Source of the DNA: a virus
DNA: 55,204 nucleotides
Virus record (IMG/VR): IMGVR_UViG_3300009529_000010
Coordinates: 1 to 55,204 of that record
Reading direction: 5' to 3' (one strand)
In this document: positions 32,205 through 41,241 of the stretch, piece by piece
Layout of the letters: every line of letters starts with the position of its first letter
How positions within the stretch are numbered: the first letter of the stretch is position 1
The notes under the pieces: model-generated
Database searches by the model: none
What the model saw: only the letters and a program-made list of their open reading frames with translations
What the model was told of the DNA's origin: nothing
Position numbers and translations under genes: made by a program

Positions 32205-35200
32205 TCAGTCGCCTTTGAACGCCGCTTGGATTCGCTCAGGGAACAGAGTGTTCCGGGCATCCGCATTTGCATTCTCTATCGCAGTTTTGAGGGCAGAGGT
32301 GTGGCCCACAACGATGACCTTCTTCCGAGCCCGGGTAATTGCCGTGTAGATCAAGTTTCGCTGCAACTGCCTACGGAAGGAGTTTACCCACGGAATGACA
32401 ATAACGTCGTACTCTTGCCCTTGTGAGTTCCAGCCGCAAAAGCCATTTTGAAGAAAGTGGTGCCCTTCAGGCACCTCCACACAATAGGACTCTCCCTCAA
32501 CTTCCGAAATGCTTGTTACGGGGCTATGGTGGTAACTCAACTGGTCTCTCACCCATTCGGAGTCCACGCCCTCAAAGGGAGCCACCAACTTCGCTTGGTG
32601 CCTTGAAATACGGGACCGATTCACCCCATTTTGGTATGCGGAAGTAGAAAATCCCTGGCCAAGTGCTTTACGAATACGCTTAACTCGCTCCGGGGAAATC
32701 GGAATCACATACCGGGTTTCCTTGCCACAAGGGAGGCTTACTCGTCTCTGCTTCTCAGGAGAGATGAACCCCACTTCTTGGCCAAACAAGGTCGCGTTCG
32801 CACCATAGATCTGTAGAGCCTTTCCACCATCCCCAGATAACCCCCCACACACCACACCTATACGCAGAAGCATGGTTCGGACCAATTGAACCACATCAGG
32901 ATCCCGATTCGACCACTCCACGTGATCAAGTAAATCCGGGTGTGGTGTCCTCACATGAACAGACCCGTCTTCAAATAGCCCTCGAAGAAAACGTTTCTGG
33001 AAGGGGGTGGGGGATTGAAGGATACAGGCAGGGACATGTTTTTTGTTGGGAAGAAGTCCCTCAAATTGTTGAAGCCATGAAGCCAACTGTGTGGAGCATA
33101 CCTCCACATGATGGGCATTATTGGTAAAGAACCTTTTGGGAGTCGCTTCAAAAAGAATTCGAGATAGTTCCTCAAATCGGTCCGCTACCTCAACATGACG
33201 TTTGGCCAGACGAAACCCCCTCGAATACAAAGTCCCATCCCCGACCATAAGACCAAGGAACTCGGCAAGCTCCAAGGACATTTGCGTCGGAATTCGGTGA
33301 GCCTTTGCTCTAATGTCCTTGGTCGGAGGTGGCGGAAGGCTTGGGGTTGCTTTCGGCTCGACGCCGACCCCAAGCTTCAGGCGCAAGAAGTCGCCAAGGG
33401 TAACCTCTTTCGCTTCTTTGCGAAGATATTCCCCCGAGTGCGAGTCCCACACATCAATCCCATGTTCAGGGGTAACCGTGATTTGGTAACCATCCCTGGT
33501 ACGGATTTCCAACATCTTTGACGGGGGGTTGTGTACTCTGTTGCAAAACTCCCTTGGCCCTTCTCGGGTACCAATCAGGCCCGACTCTGGGATGTCACGG
33601 ATCCTTTGGAGACCCTCTCCGGTCTCGACCCAAGTGTCTCCATGCAAACACTTATGGCACGTAATGCAGTAGGCCATTCGAAGATGGGCCGGGGCTTCCT
33701 TGAAAGGAAGGTTGACTTGCACTACAGGAGGCCCGTGGATCTTGATTGTCACTTCCTTCAACTTGGGGTTCAAGTTCACAACTTTCCCCACGTCCCCGTT
33801 GAAGATCTCATATCGGTAGTTGTTTTTCGCTACCATGACTCGATCTCCCTCTCGGATAGTCTCGGGCCCTAGCCGCATTTCTTTGAGCCCAGGAGACTTC
33901 GGGTTGAGAAGCTCTCGGATATGTAAGTTGAGATTGGTGACTCCCAGCTCCCCGGAGTGTCGGGGGGAGAGAACCTGGAAATTGATCCGACGATCATAAA
34001 GCGTCTTCACTGTCGCCAGGATGGTGTCTCTAATTCTCCCCTCATCTTGAATCTCCACAAAGGTAAAATCCTTGGAGGGGGTGCTGAACTCTGGAACCTT
34101 CCCGGCATGGATCGCATGAGCTGCGATCACAATGTCGCTAGTGTCTTTTTGACGGAAAATCTCATGCAAAGAGGTTGTAGGGAACATCCCTGAGCCGATC
34201 AGATCTCGAAGCACGTTTCCCGGGCCCACGCTGGGCAACTGTGCGGCGTCTCCCACGAAGACCAAACGAGTGTTGTCTGCCGTACAGGAGAGCAGTCGAA
34301 ACAGCAAGTGCTGATCGACCATAGAAGACTCGTCGATAATCACAACCTTAGCGGGGTGTGGCTTGGCTTCAGAGAAGGACCAAAACTCTGTTGAGCCATC
34401 AGCACCTACCTGGTCCGTAGAGTCTCCAACCACACCCGCATAAGTGGCCTCCCGCTCCTCTTCAGTCGCCCCCTTTGCCCCAAAAGCCCGATGGATAGTC
34501 GATGCTTCAGCACCAGTGACGGATTGAAGACGTTTTGCAGCGATACCTGTCGGAGCCACAAGGAGGAACGGGATCCCCGCATCTTGCAGCACTTTCACGA
34601 CCACACGAAGGGTGGTCGTTTTGCCCGTGCCCGGAAGGCCCGTCAATACAGACACCGGGCATGTCAGTGCATTCACTGCCCCCTTTCGTTGCTGTTCCGA
34701 AAGTTGCACCTTACTGGTTTCTGCCCACTCATCGAGGGCAATTCCCGCTACCACCTCCAGCGGCTTGCCTTCCTTTACCGCCTCCTCAGTGTGAACCCCA
34801 ACGGTCGCCAACAAGGTCATGTATTCTTTGAGGGCCTCCCCTTCCAACGCGGCCGTTTGGTACCTCTGCCGCAAGCGCACTGCTGCATCACACTCAATGC
34901 GGTGATACCAAGGCTCATAAATTGCTACCGTCCCTGGTTTGGTCTTTCTGTCTAGAACTAGGAGCTTCTCATCATGACTCTCTTTGAGAGCTTGAGCGAT
35001 GGCTTGGTTACTCACCCCCGGGACAAGCCGTTTGACTCCAGCAGTCATATCCTCTGGCGAGAGATACAGGTGCCCCATTCCGCGTTGGGACTTGGAGACG
35101 TAAAGAACGGCTCCCCGCACTCGTAAGGGTGACCCAAGATCTAGGTTTAGCTTCCTGGCTACTTCATCGGCTTGCTCAAATGTGATCCCATCAATCTGAA

Positions 35201-35750
35201 CTAGAGCCCATGGGTTATCCGACAAGATAACCTCCGCTTCGTCCCCAAAGGTCGCCCAAATCTGGTCTACCTTTACCTTCGGAAGATCGAAGGCCGACAG
35301 AAAGTCCAAGGTCTGAAACATGACCTTGGAGGCTTTCCAACGAGATACGATATGGAGGGCCGTGAATTCAGTGATACCCGACACATCTTGGAGCTTCTCC
35401 GCATCCCCAAGCGCTTCGATCATCTCCGACCCGTATAACAAATGAATCCGACCAAGGATAGATTCGGACACCCCTTGCGACGACAACACACGCATCGCCG
35501 TTTCAGGTGTCCACCCTCCCCGCATGACGGGGGCCTTGTCGATCCGTAACTGCATCCCGTATTGGGAGTGCTTCTCCCAGGTTCCGTCAAAGCCAAACCA
35601 GGTGCCGATTTTAACCCCAATCCCTGGAACGTTGCCTCGAACCGTTACGAGCTTGCCATCTTCATCCATCATCATCCGCATGATGAAGAAGTTTTGGGCA
35701 TCGTTTTGGAACACGATGCTATGAACACGTCCTGAGAAATAACTAGACAT
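32205..35750 (-). CDS. recD2: RecD2-like SF1B helicase, interrupted by an intein
   Basis: The precursor is 1181 residues; without the intein (residues 701-1108) it is 773, the size of RecD2. The N-terminal part begins MSSYFSGRVHSIVFQNDAQN, as in RecD2 OB-like domains, then helix-hairpin-helix-like SGITEFTALHIVSRWK. Motif I is VLTGLPGTGKTTT (residues 371-379), motif II VVIIDESSMVD (Asp473-Glu474), motif III FVGDAAQLPSVGPG, and the late motifs are HK-SQGQEYDVIVIP (split by the intein) and IYTAITRARKKVIVVG. RecD2 unwinds DNA 5' to 3' in repair and recombination. It overlaps the next upstream gene's stop. The missing RecBC partners suggest it works alone. Confidence 0.93.
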   Translation of the reverse strand: MSSYFSGRVHSIVFQNDAQNFFIMRMMMDEDGKLVTVRGNVPGIGVKIGTWFGFDGTWEKHSQYGMQLRIDKAPVMRGGWTPETAMRVLSSQGVSESILGRIHLLYGSEMIEALGDAEKLQDVSGITEFTALHIVSRWKASKVMFQTLDFLSAFDLPKVKVDQIWATFGDEAEVILSDNPWALVQIDGITFEQADEVARKLNLDLGSPLRVRGAVLYVSKSQRGMGHLYLSPEDMTAGVKRLVPGVSNQAIAQALKESHDEKLLVLDRKTKPGTVAIYEPWYHRIECDAAVRLRQRYQTAALEGEALKEYMTLLATVGVHTEEAVKEGKPLEVVAGIALDEWAETSKVQLSEQQRKGAVNALTCPVSVLTGLPGTGKTTTLRVVVKVLQDAGIPFLLVAPTGIAAKRLQSVTGAEASTIHRAFGAKGATEEEREATYAGVVGDSTDQVGADGSTEFWSFSEAKPHPAKVVIIDESSMVDQHLLFRLLSCTADNTRLVFVGDAAQLPSVGPGNVLRDLIGSGMFPTTSLHEIFRQKDTSDIVIAAHAIHAGKVPEFSTPSKDFTFVEIQDEGRIRDTILATVKTLYDRRINFQVLSPRHSGELGVTNLNLHIRELLNPKSPGLKEMRLGPETIREGDRVMVAKNNYRYEIFNGDVGKVVNLNPKLKEVTIKIHGPPVVQVNLPFKEAPAHLRMAYCITCHKCLHGDTWVETGEGLQRIRDIPESGLIGTREGPREFCNRVHNPPSKMLEIRTRDGYQITVTPEHGIDVWDSHSGEYLRKEAKEVTLGDFLRLKLGVGVEPKATPSLPPPPTKDIRAKAHRIPTQMSLELAEFLGLMVGDGTLYSRGFRLAKRHVEVADRFEELSRILFEATPKRFFTNNAHHVEVCSTQLASWLQQFEGLLPNKKHVPACILQSPTPFQKRFLRGLFEDGSVHVRTPHPDLLDHVEWSNRDPDVVQLVRTMLLRIGVVCGGLSGDGGKALQIYGANATLFGQEVGFISPEKQRRVSLPCGKETRYVIPISPERVKRIRKALGQGFSTSAYQNGVNRSRISRHQAKLVAPFEGVDSEWVRDQLSYHHSPVTSISEVEGESYCVEVPEGHHFLQNGFCGWNSQGQEYDVIVIPWVNSFRRQLQRNLIYTAITRARKKVIVVGHTSALKTAIENANADARNTLFPERIQAAFKGD
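32427..33650 (-). mobile_element. RecD2 intein with LAGLIDADG motifs and non-standard C-terminus
   Basis: A 408-residue insertion. It starts at Cys (CLHGDTWVETGEG) after AYCITCHK and ends at Asn (FLQNGFCGWN) before Ser. Rejoining the flanks gives TCHKSQGQE, the conserved late helicase motif. Block B is TVTPEHGID. LAGLIDADG-like motifs are LAEFLGLMVGDGTLYS and FLRGLFEDGSVHV. The residue before the last Asn is Trp, where nearly all inteins have His. Splicing may still work through the block F histidines (EGHHFLQNG), but this is an odd intein. Confidence 0.92.
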
Positions 35751-36294
35751 CTACATCCTTGGCTGCGGACTGCAACTCGACCAGAAAATCCCGCAGGTCT
35801 GAGGCTTTGCGGATAAGATCCTCAACGGAATCCCCCTCCATGTTACCGGGGTCAAACCCCTTTACCTTGGCCTCAATGTCAGCAAGATCGGGCATGTTGA
35901 TCAGCGTGATCTGGGACCGATGCCCCACCAACTGAGAAAGGTCAAGCTCCTTTTGCCCCTTCTCAGTATGGACTACCCACCCTGAATCCGAAAAAGTCAA
36001 GAGACCCACCGCACTGAAGGTGTAGAGGTAGTGGGGGTCAGCATGGTGCCCAGCAGGGCATCTCCCGCTACCCTCGAACAAACAACACCCACCCCCCCAT
36101 CGATCCTTCAAGACCGGTTCGCGGGGTCGGTGGTGGGCCAAGACCCGTAACGTCTGTCCTGCGAAGGGGGCCAGGCGATCTTGGACACTTTGGGTCCCGT
36201 CGAACTCGTCCGCGACCATAAATGCGCCCTCTGCGCCTTCTTGGTAGAACACCCCCAGGAGGTCAAGAATTTTGAGCTTTTCAAGCTGGGGCAT
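35743..36294 (-). CDS. hypothetical phage protein with WGGGCC-C-GHH motif
   Basis: A 183-residue protein. The central AHHRPREPVLKDRWGGGCCLF, then GSGRCPAGHHADP, is a Cys/His-rich site (at least three Cys and five His) that could bind metal. This block (H-P...WGGG-C....G.CP.GH) recurs in uncharacterised phage proteins I have seen next to helicase or replication genes. The rest is beta-rich, with a helical acidic end. Function unknown. It forms a divergent junction with the plus-strand gene at 36347. Confidence 0.75.
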   Translation of the reverse strand: MPQLEKLKILDLLGVFYQEGAEGAFMVADEFDGTQSVQDRLAPFAGQTLRVLAHHRPREPVLKDRWGGGCCLFEGSGRCPAGHHADPHYLYTFSAVGLLTFSDSGWVVHTEKGQKELDLSQLVGHRSQITLINMPDLADIEAKVKGFDPGNMEGDSVEDLIRKASDLRDFLVELQSAAKDVDV

Positions 36295-36346
36295 AATTAT
36301 GTTACGCCACCCGGAAGAAAATCAGGACCGTTTCTGTTTAGGAGGC

Positions 36347-36955
36347 ATGGCAGTGACCAAGTGGAACAACTCAGATCCCTCCGTTCGGACCGTCTCTTAC
36401 GAGGGTCGCGTGCTCAACACGGGATCTCGTGAGAGGAAGTACATGTCCGACGTGTACGCCATCGAATACTACGCGGTTGTCTGGGACGACAAGACGCAGG
36501 CTCCCATGAGCATCCCGGTATCAAGCAACTTCGAGCTGGTCCGCGAGAATGGGACCGCGGTCGTAGACGCCGACGAAGCAACCCTCGCCGCCTACCGGGC
36601 TTGGCAAGCTGAGAAGCAAGCTGCTGAGGAGAAGCTGCTCAGGGAGCTGCTCAGGGAGCGTACCGTGAAGGGGCTTATCCAGCAGCACAACAAAGCAGAT
36701 ATCGGCAAGAAGGTCGTTGTCCTCCGCGGTCGAAAAGTCCCCAAGGGGACTGTTGGGATCGTGTTCTGGCTCCGCGACGGCCGAGCCGGGGTGCGCACTT
36801 CCGATCGCAAGGAAGGGAGAAACTGGGCGGACGTGGTGTGGGTCGATGTCGACTACCTCGGGAACATCGACGGGTTCAACCTTCGAGATCACATGGATCC
36901 CTCAGAACCTCATTTCCAGGAGATGGAAGCCTACGCTCAGTCCCTCATCTCTTGA
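36347..36955 (+). CDS. KOW-like protein on the plus strand
   Basis: About 202 residues. AGGAGG lies just ahead: only 1 nt before an ATG at 36347 and 7 nt before an in-frame GTG at 36353, so the GTG (MTKWNNSDP) may be the true start. A middle charged helix (AAEEKLLRELLRERTVKGLI) is followed by GKKVVVLRGRKVPKGTVGIV FWLRDG, a KOW/SH3-like element of the kind that binds RNA or protein in NusG and ribosomal proteins. WVDVDYLGNIDGF ends the domain. Function unknown. It is one of three plus-strand genes and faces the reductase operon, with a terminator between them. Confidence 0.75.
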   Translation: MAVTKWNNSDPSVRTVSYEGRVLNTGSRERKYMSDVYAIEYYAVVWDDKTQAPMSIPVSSNFELVRENGTAVVDADEATLAAYRAWQAEKQAAEEKLLRELLRERTVKGLIQQHNKADIGKKVVVLRGRKVPKGTVGIVFWLRDGRAGVRTSDRKEGRNWADVVWVDVDYLGNIDGFNLRDHMDPSEPHFQEMEAYAQSLIS

Positions 36956-37044
36956 CCGACAACCTCGCTGTCTTAGGTTCCCACAATGCCTACGCCTCAA
37001 CTCCAGTTGCCTTTGACGGTTCCTTTACCGCCTCCCTCAAAGCC

Positions 37045-37092
37045 CCCAAAGAAAAATCCACGGAAGGAGGCAAAAGACCCTTCCGTGGATTT
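37045..37092. terminator. Rho-independent terminator between convergent genes
   Basis: A perfect 14-bp stem (37054-37067 pairing with 37079-37092, 11-nt loop). On the minus strand the stem is followed by a T-rich tract (TTTTTCTTT), so it should stop transcription of the reductase operon. Reading plus, only ATTTC follows, so it is a weaker stop for the 36.3-kb gene. Two more hairpins lie just inside the minus gene's 3' end: 37093-37118 (10-bp perfect stem) and 37128-37163 (14 bp, one wobble). Confidence 0.85.
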
Positions 37093-37096
37093 CAGC

Positions 37097-37390
37097 TTAG
37101 ACTTCTACGTCTAAGCTGGAGATGGGAGTTCTTCCACTGGGCGGGAATACCCAGTGGAGGAACTTCTCAGTTTTGATTTCAACGCCCCGCAGGAAGTTTT
37201 GGAGCATGGTCACGGGAAACACGTGAATCACCGACCCTTCCTGGGTCAATGCCGAAAAGACAAACATGCCCTCTCTCGGGGGTTGAGCCCCGATCCACTT
37301 TTCCGAGATGCTGAAAAGGAAGATCACGTTCTCATCCGTGAACTCCGCTTGGTCGCCCCGAACTTGGGTGATTTTCCCCCTCAGCCGCAT
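37097..37390 (-). CDS. small hypothetical protein coupled to the ribonucleotide reductase
   Basis: A 97-residue protein whose ATG at 37390 overlaps the end of the reductase gene (ATGCGGCTGA), with GGGAG 6 nt upstream. It is beta-rich with VIFLFSISEKWIG, FVFSALTQEGSVIHVFPVTM and a C-terminal WVFPPSGRTPISSLDVEV that is encoded within two strong hairpins. No family recognised. Coupling suggests a role in nucleotide metabolism, or simple operon packing. Confidence 0.7.
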   Translation of the reverse strand: MRLRGKITQVRGDQAEFTDENVIFLFSISEKWIGAQPPREGMFVFSALTQEGSVIHVFPVTMLQNFLRGVEIKTEKFLHWVFPPSGRTPISSLDVEV

Positions 37391-40300
37391 TTTGAACTCC
37401 CACACGCTGTGCAAGTCACACAGCCTTCGGTGTAGATCATCGTACCCTCGGCCCCACAATCCGGGCAAGTGCGCCCGGCTTGTGTCCCGTCCTCAATGTA
37501 CTTCTTGAGGACCCGACACATCACCTTGGCGAAGCTGAACATGTCGGCCTCTCGGTCCCGCTGAAGCTGCTCCACGACATGGTGGACAGCGGCCCCATGA
37601 CGCAAACTAAGGCTCAGCATCCGGGTGAAGCTCCCCTGGTTTGGGTTATCGAAGGTTCGGACGATGTCCAGAATCTTCGAGGGATCCTCTGCCTCCCCGT
37701 AACAGAAATCGTACTTGCCTCCAGACTTGAAGGACCGCTTCACGATCCAACCCGAAGTGACCTTCTTGGGAAGCTCGATATTCTCCGAGTGCCCTCCAAA
37801 AATCTCATAGGGTTTTCCGTCCAGCAAGCCTACAAAGATCGTCCAATCAACGTAGTCATCCCCCTGCTTCATACGACTACGGTGAACATCGCACGTCAAC
37901 GACTCGGGTCGTTTAGGGGCGTCGTGGCCCGAGAATGTGATCTGGTGGTCGTCGTTGGAGACGAGCACGCCAGAGCGACACCCGTCTCGATAGACCGTGA
38001 TCCCCTTGAGCCCCTTCTTCCAGGATCTCTCGTAGATGGTTTTGACCGTCTCATACGAAACGTCCGCAGGAAGATTGATCGTCGAGCTAATAGAATGGTC
38101 TACCCAAATCCCCGCGGCAGCTTGGACATCGACCCGTGCTTCCCAGTCGATCTCTTCTGCCTGTGCCCCGGCATAGGGCGACTTGTCAAAGTCCTCATCC
38201 ATGTGCCCGGTCACCCGCATCCACTCAGCAAGGCCGTGATGGTTGACGTAGAACTCAGACCACTTGTCCCCGTTCGCGTCCACATAATCCACAGTTGCCT
38301 GCTCGTCCGTAGGGTTGATCTTCTTACGACGCTTGTACTGCGCCATGAAAACAGGCTCAATCCCTCCCGTGGTTTGAGTCAGGATAGAGACAGATCCCGT
38401 AGGAGCGGTTGTCAAGTTCGCAATCTGGCGTCGACCGTATTTCTCATAGTCTCCACGGATCCCCGCCGCATCAATGACACGGTTTAGATAGGAGTGGTCT
38501 TTCTCCTTCGAGAGATCGAATACCGGAAAAGACCCCCGCTCCTTGGCAAGGTTGACTGATTCGGTATAGCTCGCCACTGCCAAGTGTCGGTAAAACTCCC
38601 CGACCATCTCCACGGATTCCGGAGACCCGTACTTAATGCCTAACATCGCTAAGACATCCCCTACGGCGGTAACCCCCAATCCAGTTCGACGGCCGTTCTG
38701 GCAAGCCTTGCGGATGTTTTCCCATAGGTCCTGCTCCACCCTTTTGACTTCAATCGGCTCCGGGTCACGGTCGATTTTGCTCAAGACCTTGTCAATCTGC
38801 TCAAGCTCCAGGTCTACAAGATCGTCCATTAAACGTTGCGCCGACCTCGACGCTTCACGAAAAAGGTCGAAATCAAACTTTGCCTTGTCAGTAAAAGGGT
38901 TCTTTACAAACTTAGAAAGGTTTACCAGCAACAGTCTGCACGAATCCCCTACAGACAAGGGCAGTTCTGCACAAGGATTTGTACATACCGTTCTAAATCC
39001 ATTCTCAGCATAGCAATCCGCGGGAGATCCTTGCAAGATGTTGTCCCAGAACAGGAGCCCTGGTTCTGCCGAATCACGGGCATGCTTAACACACTCTTCC
39101 CACAGACTGGAAGCATCTACCATTTGTGACACTTCGGGCGTTGTCGAGTCTACAGGCCAGCGAAGTTCCACCTGCTCGTTTTTCTCGACGGCTTCCAAAA
39201 ACTCATTGGTCAGCCGGATGGAGACGTTCGCCCCGGTAACTTTAGTTCGTTCACCATGGGCATTCAGCTCGTTTTTGATCCGCATGAAGGTGTAAATGTC
39301 AGGGTGGTGAACACTCACCGTCAGCATCAAAGCCCCCCGGCGACCACTGTTATGCGCGTACAACCCATTTGCAAAGAACAAATGGACATCATCCAAAACA
39401 AGATCATAGGTGTCTTCAACCTCATAAGGCTCAAGGGTAAGGACTTCATCATGGACCAATCGTCCCGAGGACGGGGGGAGTGGAACCCCCTCCGCGATCA
39501 ACCGGTCCACGGTATTTCGAGACATGAGATGCGAAGGATCAGGGCAAAAAGCAAACTTGTTGTATTTCACTCCCAGGTCTTTCGAGGTGAAAATTGACAA
39601 CAGGCTATCTCGCTTGGCCACAAAGCCTAACGACGAGACCTTCACGCTCTCACCTCCCAGGAACTCAATAAATCGACGTTGACTCGACGTACCTACAACC
39701 GACAAGGAATACAGGTCTTGCCACCCTTTGTTAGAACGGTCTTCCCGATATAGCGAAGTGGCAATCCCGTGAGCTGCAAGAACGGTCTTAAGAACCTGAA
39801 GGAAGGAAGAGGACGCCGAACTGAACACGTAGCCCTTTTTCGGACCTGACGCATAACCGTCCGCATCGAAGTACCCCGCAATGAAAGACCGCACGATTTC
39901 TTGCGAAGCCTGTAAAAGACGGCTCGGGAAGCGGAGGTCCCCAGACTTTTCTTTACTGAATCCGTTGATCTTGAGGAACTGCACAACCTGCTCAGATTGG
40001 ATACGCAACCGCTCGCAGTTACCGTCTCCAGGGGAGACTCGTGGCTCCATCCCCCCAAAAGACGACCGTACGCATGCCTTCACTTTTTCTGTGATTTGTG
40101 GCCAATCGTTTGATAGAGCAATCGACCACGCATGGTTCACGGTTGAAGCTTTAGGGATCTCGCAAATCGAGCCGTCCCCGTAGCTTTGACCGATAAGGTA
40201 TGCAAGATCCTCAGTAAGGACCGTTGGAAGATCATAAGCCTTTAGTCTATTTCCAGCGCCTTCCATATCTGGAATTTCCAATGAAACAGGGCTTCCTTCC

Positions 40301-41148
40301 CAACCCTCTCCCAACACATTTGTGATCGCGGTTCCTACAGAGAACTGGCTAACAGGAATTTCACCGTGAATCGTGTGAAACACATGATCGGCTGAAGCGC
40401 GGATTTCCCAACCTTTTCGAGTTGTAATTTTTTGAGTGAGCTTTGTGCTTTTGAGCACATCCCGTACCGTTCGCCAACCCTCGGCTGTCCAAACTCGGGC
40501 CCCCGCTCTAATCTTTTCGATCGGAAAAATCCCTCTGTCCGACAACACAAGAGTGTCGGCCGCTAAGCATTGAGCCACCTCACGGGTGGTGTTTGAAAAG
40601 CGCTCCATAAACACGCCAATGCCGTCCGTGGTCTTAGCAGCGTTGGCGGTTGGTAGTCCCCGAGGACGCAGCGTGGAGAGGTCCACACCGACGCCACCAC
40701 GGCGCTTCATAATCTGCGTAAGTTGTTGGTCTGTTCGAAGGATTCCACCATAACTATCATATGGAGATTTCACAACGTAACAGTTTGAAAAAGTTTGAAC
40801 ACGATAGGGGTTGCCAACTCCTGACATAGGAGACCCTTGGGGAACAACGCTCCAATCAGAGAGCATGTCAAAGATCTCACCCTCCGTTAGAGGGTTGGGA
40901 TACCTCGCTTCAATGCGTGCAAACTCCCGAGCAAGGCGTCGGTGCATGTCTACCGGAGTAGATTCCAAGTACCGGCCTTCCTCATCCTGAAGGGCGTACT
41001 TGGTCACAAACACATTGGCCGCAAGAGCATCCCCTTGGAAGTATTCCAAGGAGGCTTCAATTGCTTCGTCAAAGGAGTATGTCACCGATGCAGCATCATT
41101 CAAAGAGGGGGTAATGGATGCTTTGGAGAAAGAAGAGTTGTCTGTCAT
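37381..41148 (-). CDS. nrdJ: class II (B12-dependent) ribonucleotide reductase, interrupted by an intein
   Basis: Reduces ribonucleotides to deoxyribonucleotides using adenosylcobalamin. From the ATG at 41148 (GAGG 5 nt upstream) the precursor is 1255 residues; without the intein (194-600) it is 848. The core shows FSNCYVVKSPYDSYGGI (first active-site Cys), KRRGGVGVDLSTLR, CTNPCAELPLS (radical Cys and Glu), TTAPTGSVSILTQTTGGIEP and TVYRDGCRSGVL, a class II hallmark. The C-terminus has the zinc/redox motif CPDCGAEG...CVTCTACG. No nrdB-like or nrdD gene is present. A longer frame from 41229 (MGVRDLIG) exists, but it would translate through a strong hairpin and lacks a good ribosome site. Confidence 0.95.
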   Translation of the reverse strand: MTDNSSFSKASITPSLNDAASVTYSFDEAIEASLEYFQGDALAANVFVTKYALQDEEGRYLESTPVDMHRRLAREFARIEARYPNPLTEGEIFDMLSDWSVVPQGSPMSGVGNPYRVQTFSNCYVVKSPYDSYGGILRTDQQLTQIMKRRGGVGVDLSTLRPRGLPTANAAKTTDGIGVFMERFSNTTREVAQCLAADTLVLSDRGIFPIEKIRAGARVWTAEGWRTVRDVLKSTKLTQKITTRKGWEIRASADHVFHTIHGEIPVSQFSVGTAITNVLGEGWEGSPVSLEIPDMEGAGNRLKAYDLPTVLTEDLAYLIGQSYGDGSICEIPKASTVNHAWSIALSNDWPQITEKVKACVRSSFGGMEPRVSPGDGNCERLRIQSEQVVQFLKINGFSKEKSGDLRFPSRLLQASQEIVRSFIAGYFDADGYASGPKKGYVFSSASSSFLQVLKTVLAAHGIATSLYREDRSNKGWQDLYSLSVVGTSSQRRFIEFLGGESVKVSSLGFVAKRDSLLSIFTSKDLGVKYNKFAFCPDPSHLMSRNTVDRLIAEGVPLPPSSGRLVHDEVLTLEPYEVEDTYDLVLDDVHLFFANGLYAHNSGRRGALMLTVSVHHPDIYTFMRIKNELNAHGERTKVTGANVSIRLTNEFLEAVEKNEQVELRWPVDSTTPEVSQMVDASSLWEECVKHARDSAEPGLLFWDNILQGSPADCYAENGFRTVCTNPCAELPLSVGDSCRLLLVNLSKFVKNPFTDKAKFDFDLFREASRSAQRLMDDLVDLELEQIDKVLSKIDRDPEPIEVKRVEQDLWENIRKACQNGRRTGLGVTAVGDVLAMLGIKYGSPESVEMVGEFYRHLAVASYTESVNLAKERGSFPVFDLSKEKDHSYLNRVIDAAGIRGDYEKYGRRQIANLTTAPTGSVSILTQTTGGIEPVFMAQYKRRKKINPTDEQATVDYVDANGDKWSEFYVNHHGLAEWMRVTGHMDEDFDKSPYAGAQAEEIDWEARVDVQAAAGIWVDHSISSTINLPADVSYETVKTIYERSWKKGLKGITVYRDGCRSGVLVSNDDHQITFSGHDAPKRPESLTCDVHRSRMKQGDDYVDWTIFVGLLDGKPYEIFGGHSENIELPKKVTSGWIVKRSFKSGGKYDFCYGEAEDPSKILDIVRTFDNPNQGSFTRMLSLSLRHGAAVHHVVEQLQRDREADMFSFAKVMCRVLKKYIEDGTQAGRTCPDCGAEGTMIYTEGCVTCTACGSSKCG
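39349..40569 (-). mobile_element. ribonucleotide reductase intein with LAGLIDADG motifs
   Basis: A 407-residue insertion between REVAQ and SGRRGALM. It starts CLAADTLVLSDRG and ends FFANGLYAHN before Ser, so the His-Asn and Ser nucleophile are intact. Block B is ASADHVFHT. LAGLIDADG motifs are LAYLIGQSYGDGSI and FIAGYFDADGYAS. Removing it restores REVAQSGRRGALM, a conserved reductase stretch. By eye the region is less GC-rich than its surroundings, in line with a separate history. Confidence 0.95.
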
Positions 41149-41167
41149 TTGTGCCTCAATCAAACGA

Positions 41168-41196
41168 GTGCGTTCGTGTCGGGCAGACACGCGCAC
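41168..41196. promoter_or_regulatory. stem-loop in the reductase leader
   Basis: Minus-strand pairing of CGTGTC with GACACG (5-nt loop), extended by GTGCG and CGCAC across a 2-nt bulge. It sits about 20 nt before the reductase ribosome site, together with a palindrome AGGGATCCCT near 41205-41215. The gap of 93 nt is too short for a B12 riboswitch. It may control translation or mRNA stability; no known element recognised. Confidence 0.45.
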
Positions 41197-41241
41197 AGGA
41201 GGGATCCCTATAAGATCCCTAACGCCCATCCTGCTAAGGAT

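Noticed and set aside
37391-37468. Longer start for the small gene after the reductase
   Set aside because: It would lie inside the reductase's Cys-rich C-terminal codons; the ATG at 37390 gives a standard coupled overlap.
37480-38487. Plus-strand frame of 335 codons
   Set aside because: It lies fully opposite the ribonucleotide reductase core, which has clear catalytic motifs.
41149-41241. Cobalamin riboswitch before the B12-dependent reductase
   Set aside because: The gap is only 93 nt and I see no B12-box-like core; a cobalamin riboswitch needs about 200 nt.
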